Source of the DNA: Erysipelotrichaceae bacterium
Lineage (GTDB): Bacteria; Bacillota_I; Bacilli_A; Erysipelotrichales; Erysipelotrichaceae
Reading direction: 5' to 3'
NCBI GenBank assembly: GCA_017512285.1
Contig: JAFWGU010000039.1
Span: 1-40,298, forward strand
DNA: 40,298 nt
This document shows positions 24,595 through 32,064 of this stretch, piece by piece. The translations under genes and the position numbers were made by a program. Position 1 is the stretch's first letter; each line of letters opens with the position of its first letter. The notes under the pieces were generated by a model, which was not told the DNA's origin, did not search any database, and saw only the letters and a program-made list of their open reading frames with translations.

Positions 24595-25215
24595 TTAAAA
24601 CGGCAACATATCTGCCTCTTCCATGGTCATTCTGTCCAGAATACCGGAATCAATGATTTCCCTGCAGAAATCTCTCATGCTGCTATCATCCATAGGCAGA
24701 TAACAGCTCATGTCAGGATTGATATCGTAGATATATCTTGGATCAATATCTCCAGGTATGATACCGTAATCGGTAATCGGATACGTCCAGTCAATATACT
24801 TAACTTTCTTAAGGATCATATCAGCCGGAGTCTCATACAGTCTGCGTTCAAAGTGCGGACTGCAATGAATCACCCTGTCATATTTGCCTTTCCTGATATG
24901 GTAAGCCTGCAGAAGAGTTAAGCCCATTTTTCGATACTGATATCCGAACGCATATACGGCAGTTCTGCTCTTTTCCCTTATATATTTTCCCAGTTCTTTT
25001 CCATCACAGTTGTAACAGCCTACGATATTCTTCGCGTTTCTATAGATGTCAAAGACAATGTCCAGCGGGAATTCCCGTAAGCCATAGCGGTCCACACCGC
25101 TTACATACAGCAGATCATAATCAACTGTTCTGTCCATGCCTGCTATGTGAAGTGCTTCATTGATACTATCCTTACTGCAGTCAATCAGCAGTAATTCTCT
25201 TCTCGTTTTATTCAT
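24595..25215 (-). CDS. Unknown cluster protein A1 (paralogue of A2)
   Basis: The 206-residue soluble protein shares its whole length with A2. Visible marks are R-E-L-L-L-I-D-C-S near the start, D-L-L-Y-V-S-G-V-D-R-Y-G at about 39-50, Y-N-C-D-G-K-E-L near 74, A-F-G-Y-Q-Y-R near 93, Q-A-Y, R-x-Y-E-T-P-A-D-M-I-L near 128, and the C-terminal M-R-D-F-C-R-E-I-I-D-S-G-I-L-D helix. It differs from A2 by an insertion (I-T-D-Y-G-I-I-P-G-D-I-D-P-R-Y-I-Y). The ATG follows AAGGAG and overlaps the stop of the preceding two-TM gene by eight bases (ATGAATAA). The fold looks Rossmann-like; no catalytic motif is recognised. Confidence 0.8.
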   Translation of the reverse strand: MNKTRRELLLIDCSKDSINEALHIAGMDRTVDYDLLYVSGVDRYGLREFPLDIVFDIYRNAKNIVGCYNCDGKELGKYIREKSRTAVYAFGYQYRKMGLTLLQAYHIRKGKYDRVIHCSPHFERRLYETPADMILKKVKYIDWTYPITDYGIIPGDIDPRYIYDINPDMSCYLPMDDSSMRDFCREIIDSGILDRMTMEEADMLPF

Positions 25216-25558
25216 ACAGATTATCTCCTTCATCATCAACTTCAAGTGTTTCTGAACACCAGCCCACGATTTTGTCAAAAGCGTTTGTAGACTTTTCCAG
25301 TACATGATAGGCTATGAGTTTTCTGATGCCTCCTGAAGAACTCCTTCTGCGGGTGAATTCTTCATCATCGTTTTCGTCTTCCATATCTTTCTGACATACT
25401 GATTTCATGATTTCAGTAATAAGGAAAGCGGCCAGCGCAAACGCTGCAGCGAGAACTACGATCAGTTCAACCACCGCCCTGGTTCCATAAAAGTATCTGG
25501 CGTAACAGATTGAAGCAGTTACAAACACTCCAATCAGTATTTCAATAAGATCAACCAT
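25208..25558 (-). CDS. Small two-TM cluster protein
   Basis: The 116-residue protein begins with two hydrophobic helices (about 3-22 and 27-50), then a short acidic stretch (D-E-N-D-D-E-E), a basic-serine segment R-R-R-S-S-S-G-G, and a C-terminal amphipathic part. Its TM-turn-TM start resembles that of B1 and B2, but the shared C-terminal domain is missing. The R-R-R-S-S-S motif is a plausible kinase target (speculative). The chosen ATG follows AAGGTGAGG; an upstream frame extension has no site. It is first in the five-gene unit with A1, B1, B2 and A2, and carries the 18-nt element 72 bases upstream. Confidence 0.75.
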   Translation of the reverse strand: MVDLIEILIGVFVTASICYARYFYGTRAVVELIVVLAAAFALAAFLITEIMKSVCQKDMEDENDDEEFTRRRSSSGGIRKLIAYHVLEKSTNAFDKIVGWCSETLEVDDEGDNLYE

Positions 25559-25605
25559 AATTTGGTACCTCACCTTTCTACAGCTATTCTCCAACATAAA
25601 TAAAT

Positions 25606-25643
25606 GAACAGTTAAGGGCCGTGATTAGAACCCTGAACTGTTC
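25606..25643 (-). terminator. Hairpin between kinase gene and the next unit, enclosing the 18-nt element
   Basis: GAACAGTT and AACTGTTC pair, followed inward by AGGG and CCCT after one mismatch. On the minus strand it is followed by CATTTATTT, so it can act as a modest terminator for the kinase gene. The element copy 2 lies within it. Confidence 0.55.
25613..25630 (-). promoter_or_regulatory. Cluster 18-nt element, copy 2
   Basis: The minus strand reads TTCTAATCACGGCCCTTA, one mismatch to the consensus. It lies 72 bases before the ATG of the small two-TM gene, slightly further than in the other copies. Confidence 0.65.
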
Positions 25644-25666
25644 TTTCATTAATACATCGTTTGTTT

Positions 25667-28324
25667 CTATTTCTTACATTTAGAGTGATCTTCTTCCTCT
25701 TTTTTCTTCAGCCAGCTGCGCACATTCTCCTCGACAGATCGAACATCAATTAATGGCAGACCTTTTTCATTGATTCGCCTGAAGCGAGCCTCCTCCTTTT
25801 TCATCAGCCTGCTGATCATATCATTCACTGTAGGTCTGTAATCAATAAATGGCAGATCTTTTTCAGTGATTCGTCTGCTGTAGTCATCATCATGCTTTAC
25901 TCCCAGTTCCGCCCACCTGTTTACGGTATGGTTTTCGTAATACCAGTAATAGCCGGCCAGGGATCTTATGATGCCGTCATAATCTGAATCATTGTTGTCA
26001 GCCTTACTTAACAGGTTGTAAAGCTCATCAAGTTCCTCCTCGCTGAGGAAATTCATCATCATACTTACCACGTCATGATTCCATCTGTAAGCGCTGAAAA
26101 CAGGGAACGGTTCAAGTGTGCCCCGGGCAACCATAACCTTGATCAATTCTGCTATCCGCCTGGCGGTAAAGTAATCCTGATAGATGTCATGTGCAAATTC
26201 GTATGCCCCTCTGTCAGAATTCAAACCCAATCCATATTCCATCGTGTCTTCATCATTCAGACTCAGTTGAGAATACTGCATATTTGAATAAGGCCCTGAT
26301 AAAGGAACCAACAAGCCGAGCTTATCGGTGAAAATCTGCATGACTTTCTTTAGTTCAGCCTCAGAATCATATTTCCTCAGGATGGCTTCCAGTTTCGTTT
26401 TATAGATGTAGCGCCTGTAAAACAGTCCCTCTGCCATGGCCAGGGCAATATCCATGATTTCCCGTTCATGTTTGTAATAGTCGGTTCCAAGAGATTCCAT
26501 GTATGATTCCAGGAATCTGACTTCACTTACGGTATCCAGAACAAATTCAGGATCATCGTGTTTCATCTTCTGATACAGCATGTAGAAGAACGGTATTTTC
26601 AGCAGTCTGTTTTCCTCTCCTTCAATTGATCTAAGTTTGATCTTTTTGAAAGAGGCATCCAGGCCATTATCGTCTAAGTTTTCATTTCTTCCTATAAGCA
26701 GGATCTCGGCCTCTCTGAATTCAGACTGCAGAGAACCAATTACCTTGAAAAGATCATCTCTGAGTAAAGGACTTATGTTATTGATGTTATCCATGATGAT
26801 CAGAAACCTTTCGGTTTTCAGGTATTCAGTAAAGCCATCCGGCAAACAGGAATAATCAAGATAACAGTGACTGAAGATTTCATCTGCCGAAGGATCATAA
26901 TCAGAATCCATCCTGTCGCTCCAGAGACCACAGTCAACATACAGTACAGGCATTTCCCATAAACACCGTAACATTATCTGACAGGCCTTCATGGTCTTAC
27001 CCATGCCTCCGGAAGCGTACATGTACACGTGCTCTTGTTTCAGCGTTTCCACAATGTCTGAGGCATCAGGATAGATGTTACCATCCAGATCCTGCCCTGC
27101 TACGGATTCCAGTTCCCACCATTCGGGTTTTTCACGTACTGAAAGGTTATCATTAATGTTTCTTGTTCTTCCTTCAAGAGTGTTATTCAACCTTTTTACC
27201 AGGAAATCATAACTTGCCTGCCATAACAGATGATAATCATATTTATCTGGCTTTACAGTCCTGTACTGATAGTTATTCATGAACTGTCTGTAATCTTCCA
27301 ACAGTTCCCTGGCATCCTGGTAACGTTCTTCTCTTTCATCAGCCAGACACTTCTGAAGTATCTTTGCCAACCGATCAGCAAGAGCCGGTGAAAGCGGCAA
27401 TTCCTGCTGAATTGACAGCTTGCTGAAAGCACCGTAGTTTTGCAGATCTTCCGAAAGGAAACGGTAAGGGTATGACATTTTTCTATGGTACTGAATCTCC
27501 CTGATCATCCTTGTTCTCTCCGGCATCAAGAGATCCATTATCAAGGCACCTAAGGAATATACGTCATAGGCTTTTGTAAGATATGCATCATCATTAAGTT
27601 CAAAGAGTTCAGGACCGGCATATCCTGAAGAGTGCGGATAGTTCAGTGGATTTATTTCTGCCCTGCCCCTGTCATCTGTTCTGACAGCACTGCCATAATC
27701 AAGGATGAAGCAGCGTCCATTTCCCCTGTCAGCAAGCATGATGTTCTGAGGCTTTATATCACCGAGTATGAAACCAGCATTATGTATTTTAGCAACGGCA
27801 TGCAGTATGTCTTCAACTGCCCTTAATCTTTCCAGAACATCAGTAAACACTGCCTTATCAGCGGTAACACCCTTGACGTACTGCATGCGTGTAAACACCT
27901 GATTACAAACTACAGGAGTGCTTTCTTGCGGACACTGAATGGCTGCACCTTTAAGCATTCCGTTATAAAACGGCATGTTCATGATTTCGTTGGTCAGATC
28001 ATTCTGCAGGCTTAAAGCCACTTCGTTTTCATTTTCCAGGATCCTGTTGATTTCAGTTTTCAGATCATACTCTCCCTTATCTGCATGAACTGCCATATTT
28101 CCATCATCTTTTCGATAGACTTGAACGGTATTGAAAATACTGTTTTCCGTATTTGGAAAGCTTTCCTTTACTACCCACTTTATGCCGCCATCATCCTCGC
28201 CGATATAAATCAGTCCCGTTCCCCCTTCGCCAATACAGTCAATGATTCTTATGCCATGCTTAAAAGCCCCGTTTTCAGCGGGGTCAAACCATATTACGGT
28301 ATTGGCTTCCAGTTTGTTTCGCAT
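25667..28324 (-). CDS. Ser/Thr protein kinase fused to NACHT/STAND-like NTPase
   Basis: The 885-residue protein has an N-terminal eukaryotic-type kinase: Gly loop G-E-G-G-T-G (about 32-37), ATP-binding Lys53 in VVKE, catalytic loop G-D-I-K-P-Q-N (Asp189), D-Y-G in place of DFG (209-211) and G-P-E. The Arg before the catalytic Asp is missing, so it is a non-RD kinase. After a linker comes an NTPase: Walker A A-S-G-G-M-G-K-T (437-444), Walker B L-I-I-M-D (508-512), a sensor-like L-L-I-G-R, and F-A-H-D-I-Y-Q-D-Y-F near 710, the usual end of the NACHT/STAND winged-helix region. The C-terminus has two copies of a 31-residue repeat. No transmembrane helix is seen. STAND NTPases oligomerise on sensing a ligand, so the kinase is probably the effector or the output. 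The ATG follows AAGGTGA. The gene has its own upstream element. Confidence 0.9.
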   Translation of the reverse strand: MRNKLEANTVIWFDPAENGAFKHGIRIIDCIGEGGTGLIYIGEDDGGIKWVVKESFPNTENSIFNTVQVYRKDDGNMAVHADKGEYDLKTEINRILENENEVALSLQNDLTNEIMNMPFYNGMLKGAAIQCPQESTPVVCNQVFTRMQYVKGVTADKAVFTDVLERLRAVEDILHAVAKIHNAGFILGDIKPQNIMLADRGNGRCFILDYGSAVRTDDRGRAEINPLNYPHSSGYAGPELFELNDDAYLTKAYDVYSLGALIMDLLMPERTRMIREIQYHRKMSYPYRFLSEDLQNYGAFSKLSIQQELPLSPALADRLAKILQKCLADEREERYQDARELLEDYRQFMNNYQYRTVKPDKYDYHLLWQASYDFLVKRLNNTLEGRTRNINDNLSVREKPEWWELESVAGQDLDGNIYPDASDIVETLKQEHVYMYASGGMGKTMKACQIMLRCLWEMPVLYVDCGLWSDRMDSDYDPSADEIFSHCYLDYSCLPDGFTEYLKTERFLIIMDNINNISPLLRDDLFKVIGSLQSEFREAEILLIGRNENLDDNGLDASFKKIKLRSIEGEENRLLKIPFFYMLYQKMKHDDPEFVLDTVSEVRFLESYMESLGTDYYKHEREIMDIALAMAEGLFYRRYIYKTKLEAILRKYDSEAELKKVMQIFTDKLGLLVPLSGPYSNMQYSQLSLNDEDTMEYGLGLNSDRGAYEFAHDIYQDYFTARRIAELIKVMVARGTLEPFPVFSAYRWNHDVVSMMMNFLSEEELDELYNLLSKADNNDSDYDGIIRSLAGYYWYYENHTVNRWAELGVKHDDDYSRRITEKDLPFIDYRPTVNDMISRLMKKEEARFRRINEKGLPLIDVRSVEENVRSWLKKKEEEDHSKCKK

Positions 28325-28370
28325 ATATGTCACCTTACATACATATCATAAGACATGGTTTTTAAGCATG

Positions 28371-28388
28371 GGAGGGATACGATTGGAA
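28371..28388 (-). promoter_or_regulatory. Cluster 18-nt element, copy 3
   Basis: The minus strand reads TTCCAATCGTATCCCTCC, 12 of 15 fixed positions of the consensus. It lies 64 bases before the kinase ATG, between that gene and the stop of the 525-residue gene. Confidence 0.6.
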
Positions 28389-28397
28389 CCTTAACTT

Positions 28398-29975
28398 CTA
28401 TATGTCATGAACCTCTGTTTCATCTTTCATGACAAAGTAGTAACTGCAGATTGAATGAAGCTCCTTGATTGGATATTCTTTCTGCATGCAGAGCATGAGC
28501 ATCCTTTCAAATGGATCCATGGCATCAGTCTTCAGGAAATGAAGCTCGTTCATGTACGCATCTACTTTCAGTCTGTAATCTCTGAAACGCATGTCGATCA
28601 GATCTTCAAGGCTGGGTGGAACATCTGAGTTGCCGTAATCAGTCAGAGACTTTTCCAGAACAAATTTCAGGAAAAAGGCAAATTCAAGATCTGCCATGGT
28701 TACCTGCTGTTTTTCACTGTCAACCGCATTAAGGTGCTTCTTGGTTGGCAGAGATCTCATCTGCTGAAGACTTATGTACAGTTCATCATCTTCTCTGCTG
28801 TAGAACTGGATCTGGTTTTCATAATAAGGGAAAAACTGATCAGTTATGGCATTACGGCACTTTATGAGCGTATTTCTGTCTGTAGCTTTACCAGGATGAC
28901 ATTTTTCCGCATAGTCACCCTTAAAGATCCTTCTGGATTCCCTTGCGACAAATTCAAACATTGAATCCAGATCTTCTTTTCTTCTGATTGAGTCGTTCTT
29001 GTTGACCTTTCTGATATTCCGGAGCAGTTTTCTCATTCTGAATAACGACTCTTCCTTATCCATTTCCAGAAGATCGTCTAAACTGTTCCATACCCTGGAT
29101 GTATCAGTTACGACATTCCGGGAATCTATCTTAATTATGTTTTTTTCTTCTGTCATTATCTGGCCAAGAGCATTCAGATCATTCAGCGTAATGTCCTTTT
29201 CCCTGCGGCCAATAGCATAGAAAACAATGAGTTCATACCCATTCCAGATATTTATGGAAGAATTATTGTCAACAGCCTTCAGCAGTGCCTGTGCTTCCTC
29301 TGCACTCATCTTGAGTGCATAGGCATAAAGCAGAGCTTTCATTCTGGAAGGCCCCTTGTCGTTTTTGTCCAGTTTTATCTTTATGCCCGGGCTGATGATG
29401 CTTTTATTGAATCTTGCTGTCCTTGATTTGCGTTTTTCCCTGCTATTTCCCTTAGGTCCGGTTTTCTGTTTTATGGATTCAAGCTTTTCAAAATCAACCA
29501 TATCAGAGACAACCTGCATGTTAATGTTATATTCAGCAATCTCTCTTAATGCGTTTTCAAGATCGTCTCTCAGTTTCTCTATTCTTTTTTTCGTTTTATC
29601 TGCTTCATTAAGGTCCTGCATGCCCCTGTTATATTCTGGGATTTCCCTTAATTCGCTATCCAGAAAGTACGCCAGATCCCTGTATACCTCTTTCTTTCCT
29701 CTGCCTTCACTATATTCAGGTGACGGGAAAACATATCTTCTGGTGTCAGATGTTTCATCATTTTTCCTCCTGCCGCTTTTCCTTACCTTTGTTGTGACAT
29801 GAAAACAGTTTGCTGAATCCTTATCTTCCGTAGTATCTCTGTGATTATTGTAAAGATACTTGAGGAGCTGATAGAGCATGTTATTGTCATCATATTTCAA
29901 AAGACTCTTTTTCTCATCAAAAGAGTTATTCTTATCTGTAATACGTGCATTCTGCATTTCAGAAAAATACGGCAT
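28398..29975 (-). CDS. Unknown 525-aa protein with helical regulator-like domain
   Basis: I do not know this family as a whole. The protein is soluble, highly charged and mostly helical. Residues 110-121 and 144-155 contain a near repeat (L-R-E-I-P-E-Y-N-R-G-M-Q and L-R-E-I-A-E-Y-N-I-N-M-Q) separated by a coiled-coil-like stretch. At about 210-270 the pattern A-Y-A-L-K-M-S-A-E-E-A-Q-A-L-L-K-A-x(n)-E-L-I-V-F-Y-A-I resembles the small helical domain, related to XRE-type HTH, that is often encoded near Ser/Thr kinases in Bacillota; this is a weak resemblance. The C-terminal 250 residues are helical with no motif. GGGAG precedes the ATG. It lies between the phosphatase and the kinase gene and has its own -10 box. 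Confidence 0.75.
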   Translation of the reverse strand: MPYFSEMQNARITDKNNSFDEKKSLLKYDDNNMLYQLLKYLYNNHRDTTEDKDSANCFHVTTKVRKSGRRKNDETSDTRRYVFPSPEYSEGRGKKEVYRDLAYFLDSELREIPEYNRGMQDLNEADKTKKRIEKLRDDLENALREIAEYNINMQVVSDMVDFEKLESIKQKTGPKGNSREKRKSRTARFNKSIISPGIKIKLDKNDKGPSRMKALLYAYALKMSAEEAQALLKAVDNNSSINIWNGYELIVFYAIGRREKDITLNDLNALGQIMTEEKNIIKIDSRNVVTDTSRVWNSLDDLLEMDKEESLFRMRKLLRNIRKVNKNDSIRRKEDLDSMFEFVARESRRIFKGDYAEKCHPGKATDRNTLIKCRNAITDQFFPYYENQIQFYSREDDELYISLQQMRSLPTKKHLNAVDSEKQQVTMADLEFAFFLKFVLEKSLTDYGNSDVPPSLEDLIDMRFRDYRLKVDAYMNELHFLKTDAMDPFERMLMLCMQKEYPIKELHSICSYYFVMKDETEVHDI

Positions 29976-30014
29976 TATGATCTCCCAGACACAAGACTTT
30001 TTATTGCTACTACC

Positions 30015-30020
30015 ATTATA
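30015..30020 (-). promoter_or_regulatory. -10 box before the 525-aa gene
   Basis: A perfect TATAAT lies on the minus strand 40 bases before the ATG and right after the phosphatase terminator. The -35 (TGTGAG at 17 bases) is poor. The 18-nt element is absent here. Confidence 0.5.
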
Positions 30021-30023
30021 TTA

Positions 30024-30052
30024 CAAAAGCCGTATGCTCACACACGCGGCTT
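30024..30052 (-). terminator. Terminator after the phosphatase gene
   Basis: AAGCCG and CGGCTT pair around a 14-base loop with a TTTTG tail on the minus strand. The stem is short. Confidence 0.55.
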
Positions 30053-30062
30053 ATAGATCCTA

Positions 30063-30791
30063 TTACCCTTTTACCTGAAAGACCTTACCGTCATCAATTC
30101 TATATAAACTAAGCATTCCTCCCGGATATGATGAACCGGAATCTATGTCGATGTAATGCTCCTTAATGATTATTGTCTTGGTTCTTTCAAGATGGATGGT
30201 GGGAACATGCCCTACGATCATGAACTTATCCAGATTGCTTACAACTGAAGTCGGAAGATAGCCCATCTGAATGTCACAGCCAATCATGTAGTGATAGGCA
30301 TCGCATTCAAACGCGTCCTGGATGCTGGCAATTACATCAACCTTATCATCACGGTATATGACATGATCAGCATCAATTCCCGTATGCGTTATGACCGTAT
30401 CGCCATGCAGAGGTGAATATGCCAAGGCATACACCGGCATTCTGCTTACGTAATCTATAAGAGCCTTTCTGGAATTCTCATCAGGATAATACTGATCAAG
30501 CTGGGCAAGCGTACTTCTGCCTCCAAAGACAGAGTATGTTCTTTCTGACAGATTCCCTTCCAGATACATCTTAAGAAACAGTTCATGATTGCCAAGTAAG
30601 ACAACTATGTTACCTGGATAATCATTCTGCATCCTAAGCAATTCAGTAAATACTCCCAGAGGATCTTCCCCTCTGTCTACCGTATCCCCATTGACATATA
30701 GCGTGTCCTTTGGAAAGGAAACCCCAGCCTTTTTAAGAAGGCTGAAGAAACTAGCATTACCATGGATATCTGATATTACATAAGAACTCAT
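30063..30791 (-). CDS. PPP-family metallophosphoesterase (Ser/Thr protein phosphatase-like)
   Basis: The 242-residue protein has the three PPP motifs in order: S-D-I-H-G-N (7-12), G-D-T-V-D-R-G (about 34-40) and G-N-H-E (about 67-70), then T-H-T-G near 133 and the G-H segment I-V-G-H-V-P. These bind two metal ions and identify a bacterial PPP phosphatase. Length and layout resemble the lambda phosphatase/PrpE group, which also includes diadenosine tetraphosphate hydrolases, so the substrate could be phosphoprotein or a nucleotide. An ATG nine codons earlier is in frame but lies before the AAAGGTG site. Next to the kinase cluster core, it is the natural counterpart of the kinase (inference). 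Confidence 0.88.
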   Translation of the reverse strand: MSSYVISDIHGNASFFSLLKKAGVSFPKDTLYVNGDTVDRGEDPLGVFTELLRMQNDYPGNIVVLLGNHELFLKMYLEGNLSERTYSVFGGRSTLAQLDQYYPDENSRKALIDYVSRMPVYALAYSPLHGDTVITHTGIDADHVIYRDDKVDVIASIQDAFECDAYHYMIGCDIQMGYLPTSVVSNLDKFMIVGHVPTIHLERTKTIIIKEHYIDIDSGSSYPGGMLSLYRIDDGKVFQVKG

Positions 30792-30839
30792 GAACTGCAC
30801 CTTTCCATAAGTATTCACTGCATTAAGCTGTACACTAAC

Positions 30840-30845
30840 ATTGTA
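30840..30845 (-). promoter_or_regulatory. Possible -10 box before the phosphatase gene
   Basis: TACAAT lies on the minus strand 49 bases before the ATG; the -35 is not clear. Confidence 0.35.
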
Positions 30846-30866
30846 TCATTTTCAGACTGATAAGCA

Positions 30867-31283
30867 TTAAACAGGAAAAATGAACTCATCCCTGAATTTG
30901 TATTTGAATATATCAAATACGGCGTCCATAACATTCTGATCATCTATACTTTCATATTCTGCATAATCAGTATCTGCGTATGACATGGTAACTTCCTTAA
31001 GAATGACCACTGACTCACCTTCAGGTGAACATGGCCGTAATACAACATAGTTATCTCCTTCATATTCAATCATGTCCAGGAATTCAAATGAGACATCATT
31101 GCCTTCACTGTCTTTCAGAGTCACCAGGCTGTTTTCATCAGTTTCAGTTATGTTATCTGATTCTTCTAATGATCTTTCCATATCTTCTTTTCTTCTTTCT
31201 ATCTGAATAAAACGGGTATAACAGACAACAGCTACTGTGATGGCAACCGCAACTGATAATAATGCGAATTTAAAAAGTTTCAT
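30867..31283 (-). CDS. Single-TM cluster protein, unknown
   Basis: The 138-residue protein has one N-terminal hydrophobic helix (about 4-22), a basic juxtamembrane segment (R-F-I-Q-I-E-R-R-K) and then an acidic domain of about 110 residues without Cys. The helix has no obvious signal peptidase site, so it is probably an anchor. No family is recognised. The start follows GGGAGG by seven bases; a five-codon upstream extension would use the site itself. It is the first gene of the cluster and carries the best copy of the 18-nt element 63 bases upstream. Confidence 0.75.
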   Translation of the reverse strand: MKLFKFALLSVAVAITVAVVCYTRFIQIERRKEDMERSLEESDNITETDENSLVTLKDSEGNDVSFEFLDMIEYEGDNYVVLRPCSPEGESVVILKEVTMSYADTDYAEYESIDDQNVMDAVFDIFKYKFRDEFIFPV

Positions 31284-31328
31284 AATTATGCCTCCCATTT
31301 CAGTCTAAATCAATCATTAATAGCCTTC

Positions 31329-31346
31329 TAAGGGAGGTGATTGGAA
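31329..31346 (-). promoter_or_regulatory. Cluster 18-nt element, copy 4
   Basis: The minus strand reads TTCCAATCACCTCCCTTA, a perfect consensus match, 63 bases before the ATG of the first cluster gene. The broken helicase gene ends about 20 bases upstream of it. If TTCCAA acts as a -35, TATTAA sits at the -10 position with an 18-base spacer. Confidence 0.7.
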
Positions 31347-31365
31347 CATGGTGACATTAAAAAAC

Positions 31366-31972
31366 TCAAACCTTTTGATGAATGGGCTGTCATAAATGTT
31401 AAGTTTGCTTCAGGATACTTTTTAGATATAACTTTCCCTGTATTATTGTGATATTCAAATAATTCTGTAGCACCAAGCATGTAACCATCAAAATTGAATC
31501 TTCCCAAAATCAGAATTGAAGAGTCAGCTTTCTTTCCTTCCTGTTTATTCTTCTCAAGAATATGGCCTATTACTTTTTCAACTGTTAGTGATTTTTGATA
31601 GTTAACTCCCCTGTTATCTTTCTTTTTCTTTTCTGTATCATATGTATAAACGACTATTGGGTTGTCTATATGTTTAGGAGATATCAAACTCTTTTTTATC
31701 TGTGATGTATTCTTTTGGATAAAATTGCCTGCTATATCAATTATTTCCTGTGAATTACGATATGTCTTACGTATTATCATTTTCTCAGCATACCCGACTT
31801 TATTTTCAAAATCGGTAAAGAGTGTTATATCAGAGCCGCTGAAAGCATAAATAGACTGCCAGTCATCTCCAACCGCAATGAATTTAGCATCGCTGACTTC
31901 TTTTAGGGCTGTCACCAAATCAAATCTCTGACGACTTATATCCTGATATTCATCAACGATATAGTTATTGTA
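31366..31972 (-). pseudogene. UvrD/HelD-like DNA helicase fragment, broken at both ends
   Basis: About 200 codons of a superfamily 1 helicase remain. At its start is Y-I-V-D-E-Y-Q-D-I-S, the Walker B (motif II), followed by A-V-G-D-D-W-Q-S-I-Y-A-F-S-G-S-D (motif III), R-K-T-Y-R-N-S (motif IV) and T-A-H-S-S-K-G-L (motif V). This order is that of helicase IV/UvrD enzymes. Upstream of Y-I-V the frame meets two stop codons at once, so the N-terminal half with Walker A is gone. After motif V the sequence leaves the family and runs into the cluster's 18-nt element. A relic with no helicase function. Confidence 0.85.
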
Positions 31973-32064
31973 TCATCATCTCATTTCTATCTTCAAACCG
32001 TAAAACAGTATAAATTGTTTATCAATAAGCTTTATCATACATCCAAAATCAAATAAAACTGTTC

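Noticed and set aside
29356-29802. Plus-strand 148-codon hydrophobic Ser/Leu-rich frame
   Set aside because: Antisense shadow of the charged, Glu/Lys-rich 525-residue protein.
22718-31346. The four 18-nt elements as a CRISPR or attC array
   Set aside because: They are 2.7-3 kb apart, each in front of a gene, with no spacers and no cas or integrase genes.
30063-31972. Treating the helicase as a functional member of the kinase cluster
   Set aside because: It lacks motif I and everything after motif V, with stops at its upstream edge; it is a relic at the border.
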